Shown: piece after piece, positions 55,531-64,000 of the stretch
Position numbering within the stretch: position 1 is the first letter of the stretch
Layout: each line of letters opens with the position of its first letter
Origin: Heracleum sosnowskyi
Taxonomy: Eukaryota; Streptophyta; Magnoliopsida; Apiales; Apiaceae
Direction of reading: 5' to 3'
NCBI GenBank assembly: GCA_030848705.1
Contig: CM061238.1
Location: 26,876,655-26,940,654 of the forward strand
DNA: 64,000 bases
The notes under the pieces: generated by a model
Seen by the model: the letters and a program-made list of their open reading frames with translations, nothing else
Told to the model about the DNA's origin: nothing
The model's database searches: none
Program-made: the position numbers and the translations under genes

Positions 55531-55542
55531 TGGTATCAGAGC
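55531..55542 (+). other. Primer-binding site of gypsy G
   Basis: TGGTATCAGAGC lies four bases after the LTR end at 55526, the same spacing as in element A. Confidence 0.88.
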
Positions 55543-55716
55543 GTATAGTTATTAATCTCGGAAACGATAGGGCATTAGGAATAATAAATGTAACTATAAT
55601 AATAAGAAGAACTCCCATCGAGTTCATGGTTGGGCTACCGGATGTAGCACTGACTGTTAAAACCCGCAAGGGAACTTTCATTCTACAATAAAGTAACCTA
55701 GTTTTCGCTTGTATAG

Positions 55717-57058
55717 GTGTTTACGGCCGAGGAAGCTGATGACTTTGAGACCCAGCATGACGAGGCTCTGCTGGCGACTGAGGACGACCCCGTGGACGAC
55801 CCCATGGAGGATCTAGATGAGGATCTTGAGGAGGATACTGAGGACCCGGACGAGGATCCGGAAGAGGACCCCACGATTGTGTTAGACTTTCCTACTTCTC
55901 CTGCTCCCACTATTGATGGAGAGTCGACTGAGGATGATGATTCCACTGAAAGGGATCAGGTCTTGCCTGATGTAGTTACCACGGAGGACGATGAGACTTC
56001 TGAGGACAGTGCTAGCCGAGGAGGCATCAGGATGTGCCCTATGCCTACTGTGAGAGCCCTTACCCCTCCTGTGCCCCCATTGAGCCCATTACCATCAGAC
56101 GACGACTATGACCTCGCCCCTGAGGGATATGAGGAGGACCAGCCCATGACTGATCCAGACACACCTCCTCCCTCACCTACTAGAGTACCTAATGTGTTCC
56201 ATGATCGGATGATTGGTCGGCTGACCACTGACTTGGCAGCGGCAGAGGCTAGAGCTGATGAGCTGAGGAGACAGTTGGTGGTAGAGAGAGAGACCCGTCG
56301 TTCCTATCAGGATGCGATGAGGCTTATGACTTCTAGGGAGAAAAAGAGAAAGTTTGGTAGTCAAGGAGGAAGCTCGGTGAACAAGAGTTTTCCAGCAAGG
56401 CCATTTAGAGGAACCAGGTCCCAACCCTTAAGGAATTTCGGGTTCAGGAAAACTGGGAATAAAAATCTAAGCCAGGGCGACAGATAGATGGGAGTGTCCC
56501 ATTTCAATCAATCCCGACCCCCACTATCTGACTACAAGACGTGTGGGAGGAAACATCTGGGAAAATGTACCCTAAAATCGGTAATATGCTTCAAGTGCAA
56601 CAAGACGGGGCACTACTCCAGAACATGCTCTCTGTAAGAAAATCGAAAGTGTTTTCAGTGTGGGAAATTAGGACACCTGAAAAGAGACTGCCGTATGGCA
56701 AACCTCGCCGGCTCAAGAATCAGCAGAGCCGCCTCTAACAAGCCCCCAACTGCTAGAACCTTCAACATGACTGTGAAAGATGCCGTAAGGGACACAAATG
56801 TGATAACAGGTACCCTTCTACTCAACACCGTTAATGAAAATGTTTTTATTTGATTCGGAAGCTACCAAGTCTTTTATTTCGAGGGATTTCGTGAGTCAGT
56901 TAAGGCTTAGAGCGGAACCATTAAAAGAAGTGTTAGAGGTAGAAATAGCAAATCAGGAAGTAATTCTGGTTGATAAGATACATTTAGACTGTAGTCAAGA
57001 TATAGAAGGTCAACAGTTTCGTGTAAATTTGGTCCCATTTAAATTAGGGGAAATTTGA
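55717..57058 (+). pseudogene. Gypsy G gag remnant and protease
   Basis: The open frame has no ATG near its start (the first codon is GTG); translation may begin upstream. The N-terminal 140 residues are extremely acidic (EDPDEDPEEDPTIVLD and similar), followed by a Pro-rich part and a coiled coil (RMIGRLTTDLAAAEARADEL). The usual gag core domain is absent: the frame jumps to a basic region (SREKKRKFGSQGG). After a stop at 56485, two zinc knuckles can be read across stops, CFKCNKTGHYSRTC and CFQCGKLGHLKRDC. The protease appears in a third frame as LFDSEATKSFISRDFV, with the D-S-G motif changed to D-S-E. This is a dead element. Confidence 0.78.
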
Positions 57059-58043
57059 TGTTTGTTAATAGGACGTTCAGAATTGTACCCGGATTATCAA
57101 AGACATTAAGATAAGACGCGGAGCAGAGTCTCGGTTGCAGTTGGGGTAAAGTCGGAATGGCCAATACCAATGGATAACTTGACTTAGCAAGAACCTAAGT
57201 GTTTGTAGTTCATCGTAGTTTGCCACGAGAAGGCAACACATGTGAAGATTGAGACATTTACAGTCCTTTATGCGATCCGAAGTACTAAATTGCGTGGACT
57301 AGTTAAAACCTTATCTTGTGTAGGAAGTCCAAGCCTTGAGAACAACGATTCCACCAGAGTAGGTGTCTTTTCCGTCGGTGGGTATTTCGTTACCTAAGAG
57401 GAAGACTTTGGCGTACATGTAGTACCAGAACGTTATCGTGAGACGAACGTGCTAAATCGCATCGCGAGTATATTTCGTACGATAGGCCATGATGGCTCAA
57501 CTCAGAAATCAAAGATATGAAGAATGAATAACGTGATTCTAATAAAGACACGAATGGTTGAGACGAGCAATGCGGCAATCTCAGGACCTACGAGGAACGA
57601 GACCTATGGCGGCCTGGGGTTGGATTCGTTCGATACGACTAGTGTTGAGAAATTACATATACGTTAATGAACCTCCATCTTTTGAGGATGTGTTGATGCG
57701 GCCGTAGGAGGACCAATCTCTGAACGATTATCGTGGAATGACGAATATGTTCGAACTCCCAACCTGATTGCGAAATTGTACGATTTTGAGGTACCGTTGT
57801 TTAGTACCATAAGCCATATAAGGCAGAAAGATAGGATCATCCTTGTAAAAGGTGATGATTAGAACTTATAATGACCATTGACTTTTGGTATCTACTTGCT
57901 GGTACACTACTCAATCTAAAACTGTTCATGCCCGTGTTACCTTGAATAGTTCATGTCAGGTAACCCTTCTAGTTTCCTACTTCAACTTGGGATGCAACCA
58001 ACAATTGTTAAATATTCATTTTATTTCTTCATATTTGGACTCC
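57059..58043 (+). other. Unrecognisable internal sequence of gypsy G
   Basis: Following FKLGEI and a stop, this kilobase should encode reverse transcriptase but shows no RT, RNase H or integrase motif in any frame. Either it is heavily rearranged or it is a non-coding replacement. Confidence 0.5.
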
Positions 58044-59009
58044 TCAGTTGTAACACCCCCAGATCCGGGGTCAGGAATCTGGGTTGTCACGCTCCATCAA
58101 TGATACAATACCTGCATTACTTACAACATTCTTATAATACAACTCCAAAGACCCCAATCACTTACGCACACACACACAAGTTATAGCCTTGGAAATGAGC
58201 AACAATTATCAGCATTTGTTATTACAACCCAAATGTATTATCCAGTGCCTCATCTATTATTTACAACCTCTACCTGAAGTTACAATAATAGACCTCACAA
58301 TTCTATACAAGGTTTAGTAATACAACCCCACTCAAAATAATTCTCACTAATTCAAGCTGCCACTATTCTACTCACACCGACAATATCCATCATGCATCAA
58401 TTGACTCCAGGGTGGCCTCTCCATTCCCTTGCTCTCGTAACACGTGGTGGATTCATCAATGTTTTCCTCATGCTGAAATATTTAATAAAGCAAGAATGAG
58501 CTAATAGTGCTCAGCAAGAAATCTATCCCAGTTTAAATCTTTAAACCTTTTTGGAAGATAATCCATATGGGATCAGAATTTTTAACACTACTAGGGTCCA
58601 ACCCCAAAATAGTATACCGTTCAAAACACCGTATGACTTATAATCATACTTATATACTCTTCGTAATCATTTGGAAATCCTTGGTATCAGTATGATAAAC
58701 CAATACTCAAAACATATCTTTTTAAAATAGATATCAAATATTGGAATCAAGGATTAAAGCCTATTCATTGATTCAAAACACTATATAGTTCGAAAATATC
58801 TTTGTAACCATATGTTATGCCTTTAACGGATAAGAGACTAGTATAACATAAAAGATGAAGTTACGAGGAAAATTAATATAATGTTTCCGTAACCCAAAAT
58901 CCACTTATGCATATATAATCTGAGTAAGGTTTTATCAGAGTCATAACTCATAAAATAAAAGATGAAGTTGCAAGGATTTATTGTAACTTCATTTTTGAAA
59001 ACTTTTCAA

Positions 59010-59153
59010 CCCCTGCCAACATGATCGGTAAACCTGTACCACGGTGTCATCCTTAGTCCCTTTCAATACATGTTGCAGAACCCCCTGCCAACATGATCGG
59101 TAAACCTGTACCAAGGATGTCATCCGTAGTCCCTTTCAATACATGTTGCAGAA
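59010..59153. repeat. 72-bp tandem duplication in the solo LTR
   Basis: Two head-to-tail copies of a unit beginning CCCCTGCCAACATGATCGG and ending in ACATGTTGCAGAA, with a few differences. LTR A has one shorter version at about 1066-1112. Confidence 0.88.
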
Positions 59154-59879
59154 TTATCCAAAATGGATGATGAACTAATACCGGAGTTGCTACCACGCCC
59201 GTCGTACCAACCTTACTATGATCAGTTGCAGGTCATACAACAAAAATATGTTCTCTACATGTAGATGGAAGAATCACGATAGCCTGACATTGTCTACTAC
59301 CTTCCCGGATCTCCCGGCCCATTTGGGGCAATAAAATGGATGGGTCGGCGCAACTGGACCACTTACACCACTCCTAGTTCGGATGAAATCCATGACTCTG
59401 AAACGTAAAGATCGTCCTCCTTTCCCCAAGTGTAATACTTGTTGATACGACTCCACTAAGTAGTTATATCTAGGTTGGAAAGGAAGATTCTCCAATATTT
59501 TCCAAGCGATACTTTTTAATGGATATCGACTTGTTCCATAAATTTACCCCTCGATCGTTGAGGTGGTAACACAACATTTGACTTGCAACAATTAAATTGC
59601 TCCGAGAAAATATCTGTCCCCTGACAGTTTTGAGTTGAGAGTTTAAAATGAGTAGCAGTCACTTAAATCAGGTTTCCCATATTTTTGATAGTTGAGCGAG
59701 CATTTAAATCCTCTTAAAAGACAGATTTAAATGGAAAAACAGTGTTTGGGAACCTCTTTTTGATTTGAAAATAATTAATAATACAACTTAGAGTATCCTT
59801 CGTAATTATTGAAGGTCGAGGATAAACTTTTAATAATATTACTCATTTTAAAACGTGTTAAAAGTATTTAATAAATAAT

Positions 59880-60113
59880 TGAATAATATTCATTAAATAA
59901 ATAAACCTCGAATGAATATTCAAAAATAATATTCATTAAATAAATAAACCTCGAATGAATATTCAAACTAATATTCATTAAATAAATAAACCTCGAATGA
60001 ATATTCAAAATAATATTCATTAAATAAATAAACCTCGAATGAATATTCAAAATAATATTCATTAAATAAATAATGATTAAATGAATATTCAAAATAATAT
60101 TCATTAAATAAAT
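59880..60113. repeat. 42-bp minisatellite in the solo LTR
   Basis: Five to six copies of the same AACCTCGAATGAATATTC-type unit as in LTR A at 1869-2160, more homogeneous here. Confidence 0.85.
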
Positions 60114-62790
60114 AATTATCGAATAACAGTTACCCGATATCTTTATCGGAAAAATAATCTTTCATAATCAAATCATAAAGCAAGTATCACAATATACTTT
60201 CGAAAACAGTTATGCCTTCCATTATCATATATAACAGAAATAGTATTCAAATAGTATTTCTCGACTGAGATAATACTCAAATAACATTCCTTGAAAGATA
60301 TATAGTATTCTGCCGATGGAATCCCTCCGGGTTTCCACGGCTATCTACATATTTCAAAATATCGACTCCCGGTCTAGAGTCGAAAACAATGAATATGCTC
60401 TTATATTTAGAGCTACCAGGTAAACCGGCTCATAACTACTTAACTCAAAAGATTTTATATAATCCAAAGGTCAAATCCATTTCAGCAAGAAATAAGATAT
60501 ATCGCAAAATTGTCCAATGTTATACATGACAAAAGCAGTATTATATAGTCAATACTTCAAAGTATAGATTTGGAAACTTGCATCTATTATATGCATACAT
60601 CAGAATATGGTACTTTAAAATACAGCATGGAATGAGAAAACTTGCCTGGAAATCCGGAAGTAGCAGTAAGTCTCAGGTTGGTCCAGTAATCTAGAATCAA
60701 CACAAGGTTCAAGATTAATAACTTAAACGCTTTCACCATACTAAGTATATACTAACTCGAGTACAAGTCCATTTTCAAGTTATCTCCTTAAGATCCTCTA
60801 CTCGAGCATGCTCGCTCACGCATTTTTATAAAATTGAAATATAATCCTTTTAACACGAAATCTTTTCGAGTGTCTTCCTAAACGTACCTAGCATGTTAAC
60901 ACAAAGTTTCACATTCCAATAAGTCGCTTAAGGGATTTGATCACTATCTCAAAGTTCATGCAATGAACTACTTAGTTACGCGAAACCGCTTTCACTAAAA
61001 CAGACGTTTCTCCTAAACCGTAAATCGAAACGATACGATTCTTTCGCTAAAACAAACTAGGAAACAAGGCCTACATGTTCATGGTCAGAAACTTCATGTT
61101 CATGTCCTTTAATGTAACCGTGATTTCTGCCTAAACTATCTAAGGAAATTTCGGCATGGTAACGGCGCTTATACGCGATTCCCGTGTTTTTAAACACTTC
61201 AAACAACCACCAATCAACAATCAACCAACCAAACCAACAACCATTATACTTCATCAACACATCAAAAACAGCCCCTAAACATTATCATACACTAAATCAA
61301 GCTTCACAAAATCACTCATCCTCAAATCGAACATAAGATTCACGGATCTTAACGATAACACGAATAACGACTCTAATCATTATTTCAACCATAAAACTCA
61401 TATAAACAAAAGGGGCAGAGGTTTTTTATACCTTCCTTAGAGCTTGAGAGACATTAACAATCACTTATAACATCTAAACAAGCCTTGGGTGATCCTTGGA
61501 AAGCCTAGAGTTTAAGATCAAAGAAGTTAGTTCTTGAAATCACTATTCATCCTCATCTTGTAAAATCCATAACAAATCGAAAAATAAGAGTTTGGTGCTA
61601 AGATTTTTACCAGACCTTTTTCCCTTCATAAGATTTCTTTTGAGTTATAGATCGTCAAATTTAAAGCTTCCTATCTAGGGTGTTGAGCCCCATCTTTCCG
61701 CTGAACAGAAACTGGACAGATTGGGTTCTCCAACTTGGGGAAGATATTTGGCTAGGCTACACTCCTTTGTTGACTATGAAATTTTGAACGAATGTTACCC
61801 ATGGAGTGGAGAAGCTATGGTTAAAATTTGGTGATTTAAGGATGGATAGAAGTGGAGATATGAATTTTTCTTTGAGCTTGGTTTCTGTTGGGCAGAATTT
61901 GTTTGTTTTGTTTGGTTGTTGTGAAATGAATTAATACATGTATTTATGTATTAATTTTTTTTGGATGCATCTTCTACCTTTTGTGTTGTCAACACTTCAT
62001 TGGTCCAAGTGTTGGCTTTACATAACACTTCCCACTTTTTGGTTAAATGCGAAAGGGTCATCCTTGTTATAGTTGACTTTCAAGCATGATACTTTGGTTT
62101 TTCTTCTTCCACCAATTGGATCGTCTTTGTGTCCTTTTAATAAAATCAATACGTTACAGCTTATATGTTGCATTTTATTACTCCACTGTGGCACAATCCC
62201 TTATCTGTTCCCTCTTTATTCCTTGTTCTTAGAAAATGTTCTCGCGTTTCTTCGAATATTCTCAATCTCTTTTTATAGAGTTCCTTAACTCTTGGTTAGC
62301 TTCCTTTTTGTTTAAATCCTTGAGTCCACTTGATATAAATCTCTTGATGATCATGTAGGATATTTAATCTTGTCATAATTTCAATCCTTAAGCCATGATT
62401 CGTTTGCTTAATCGCTTAATCTCGTTGAATGCTCGCAAGGATTTCTTAAGTGTTCTATCGAAGTAGTTTACCGTAAACGTTCTTGATATCACTAATTCTT
62501 TTATTAAATCCATATCCATGGAATTGATAATTTAAATCCTCCAATATTTTCAAATAATGATTAATCTGTTCGTTATTGGTGAAATTTCGGAGAAAACAGA
62601 AAATGCTATTTTCCTGATTCTGACAGCTTTTGCATTCCTTCATTTTCAAAGTAGATTACTAATACGACTTTGAAAGTTCATTATCCCGACTCGTACACAG
62701 GGTGGTCTGAAAATCTTTTTCGGTTCAGAAATTTACTATTCATCAAAAAAAAATTTAACTAAGTCCAAAATTTGGGGTTATTACATCAGT

Positions 62791-63700
62791 CGAGCTCATA
62801 AAAATCTAGCTAATTGTTTAAAACAGAGATGATATATATTTCAGAGACTACTCATGAATTCTTTTCTTCTATTAAGAAGAGATTTGCACATCAGACATTG
62901 AAATCGTAGAAAAGATATCAATTTGATATTGATATTCCGAATTCAATTATATCGGAGAATTTGACAAAGTTTATGTACGGAGACACCTTTGGGTGGACCG
63001 TTTCACTAATGAGAAATGTTGATGGGAGGTTATCGATTGTTCCGAGACCAAGAACCATATATTCAGACCTTATATTCTATTCAAAGGTCATAATTACCTT
63101 GTTTGTCCCAAACTTATTTATCCTTCTTTTCAATTCATTATCCGAGTAGTCAAAATTTTGTTTTCTTTCTTTTTTCGGCTACGATGTCGAGATTTTGTAC
63201 TAGTGGATTGAAAATGGCTAATTGTATGTGCCATTATGAATGACTAGTTAATCGTTCAAACTAGTTGAGATTTTAAACACGATGACGAAGATCTAGCTAA
63301 TTGCCCTGGCTAGATATTATGTTTCAAACCAGTTGAACTAGCCAGTTTTGCTTGGCTAATTGTTAATGTTTCTTGAAATGAACTAGTTATTGTTTCACTA
63401 AGTTCAACATTCGGTCAAATTTATATAAGTGAATTCATGATGCATTTTGTATGCAGTAAAGTATGATGAGAAAATTTTTCAAACGATAATTTGATTGAGA
63501 CCTAACCAGGTCGCCCCCTCAGCGAGAATTTTTATAAAGTTTTTTTATATATATATAAAACATTATGTTGCTTGAAGTATTCTTGGTACCATGCAAGAAT
63601 TTTTCTTAGTATTTGGAAAAAGGAGAGCGTTGAAGCTGAGAGCCAAGATAAATGAGTACGACAAATTAGGAATTGAGATTACGGAAATCGCTAAGGTTTG
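62791..63700. other. Unassigned sequence right of the solo LTR
   Basis: 910 bp without recognisable transposon domains. It contains repeated CTAGCTAATTG/AACTAGTTGA-like words between 62810 and 63410. A purine-rich open block (about 63607-63692) lies between an AG and a GT and could be a stray exon; its translation (KRRALKLRAKINEYDKLGIE) is not recognised. Confidence 0.4.
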
Positions 63701-63775
63701 TGTAAAAGCCCCAGATCCGGGATCGGGGATCCGGTCGTTACGGTTTCAATTTCCATCAATAATACTTGAACTTGA
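63701..63775 (-). repeat. Gypsy-type LTR terminus fragment
   Basis: TGTAAAAGCCCCAGATCCGG with GGATCGGGGATCCGG resembles the outer end of the gypsy A/B LTRs. Only about 75 bp precede a different LTR-like sequence. No primer site adjoins it. Confidence 0.4.
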
Positions 63776-64000
63776 TGAAGGGTTTCGAGCACATAAACGC
63801 AACGGAAAACGTAAAAATAAATCAAAATTCGAAACCCCTTCGCAGGATCCATGCGAAAACAAAAAAATTTAATTCGGAGATTAAGAACAAATACCTTAAG
63901 AAGCTTTAAAAGTTCATTAATGGAAGATTAATGGAGATCCAAAGCTTGTTCAATCACCATGTATCCCGCTCTCGCGATCTATACTCTACGGTATCCACAC
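63776..64000 (-). repeat. Copia LTR end, same family as 23192-23747
   Basis: Colinear in reverse orientation with the 3' part of the LTR ending at 23747: a GGGTTTCG start, then ACGCAA, the CGCAGGATCCATGCG block, AGCTTTAA, and CCCGC followed by GCGATC/GCGATA blocks. It continues past the end of the window. Confidence 0.6.

Larger units (their letters stand above)
58049..62785 (-). mobile_element. Solo LTR of the gypsy A family (4.7 kb)
   Basis: TGTAACACCCCCAGATCC...GGGGTTATTACA is 4737 bp and colinear with LTR A at 58-4746. It is flanked by a perfect 5-bp duplication TCAGT (58044-58048 and 62786-62790) and has no primer site or polypurine tract on either side. It therefore arose by LTR-LTR recombination after insertion, in minus orientation. 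Relative to LTR A it has a private 72-bp tandem duplication and lacks part of the region equivalent to 2220-2350. Confidence 0.93.

Overview
This window is plant nuclear DNA, most likely from a eudicot with a large, repeat-rich genome. It holds almost nothing but transposable elements inserted into one another. The evidence is Ty3/gypsy and Ty1/copia LTR retrotransposons with initiator-tRNA-Met primer sites (TGGTATCAGAGC), an Athila-type gypsy element, CACTA (En/Spm) DNA transposons, GT-AG introns and AT-rich flanks. I found no intact ordinary host gene. The genus cannot be named from the sequence.

Layout. 1-4746: primer site and 4.7 kb LTR of gypsy element A (minus). 4747-6001: older sequence with a long coiled-coil ORF. 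6002-19155: gypsy B (minus; 3' LTR, polypurine tract, integrase with chromodomain), split by a complete Athila-like element at 10080-18168 (1463-bp LTRs, target duplication GGGCC). 19156-23191: 5' part of copia 1 (minus), fused in frame to gypsy B. 23192-23747: an LTR of another copia family (plus). 23748-25998: 5' part of copia 3 (minus). 26389-28809: copia 5 (minus), reduced to reverse transcriptase and RNase H. 28888-31023: dead copia 6 (minus), cut by copia 2 (plus, 31024-36552), which is cut by CACTA-1 (from 36553). CACTA-1 carries two near-identical tnp2 pseudogenes around a tnp1-like gene. The second tnp2 contains a solo copia LTR (45065-46106) and is cut at 46728 by gypsy G (plus). The 5' LTR of gypsy G contains CACTA-2 (47719-52393), and its decayed gag-pol is followed by a 4.7 kb solo LTR (58049-62785) of the gypsy A family. 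The window ends in further LTR fragments.

Most of the right half is one nested chain: copia 5, then copia 6, copia 2, CACTA-1, gypsy G, then CACTA-2 and the solo LTR. The missing distal halves of the outer elements should lie beyond position 64000 in reverse order. All coding regions are broken by stops, frameshifts or deletions, so nothing here looks autonomously mobile.

Two observations stand out. First, CACTA-2 carries spliced-gene fragments that match an Argonaute of the AGO4 clade, i.e. a transposon holding a piece of the host's own transposon-silencing machinery. Second, directly after the polyprotein stop of the Athila-like element lies a roughly 270-nt cluster of stem-loops. It includes two copies of a hairpin with an identical AGGCAA loop, each preceded by its own upstream hairpin, which suggests a structured RNA element.
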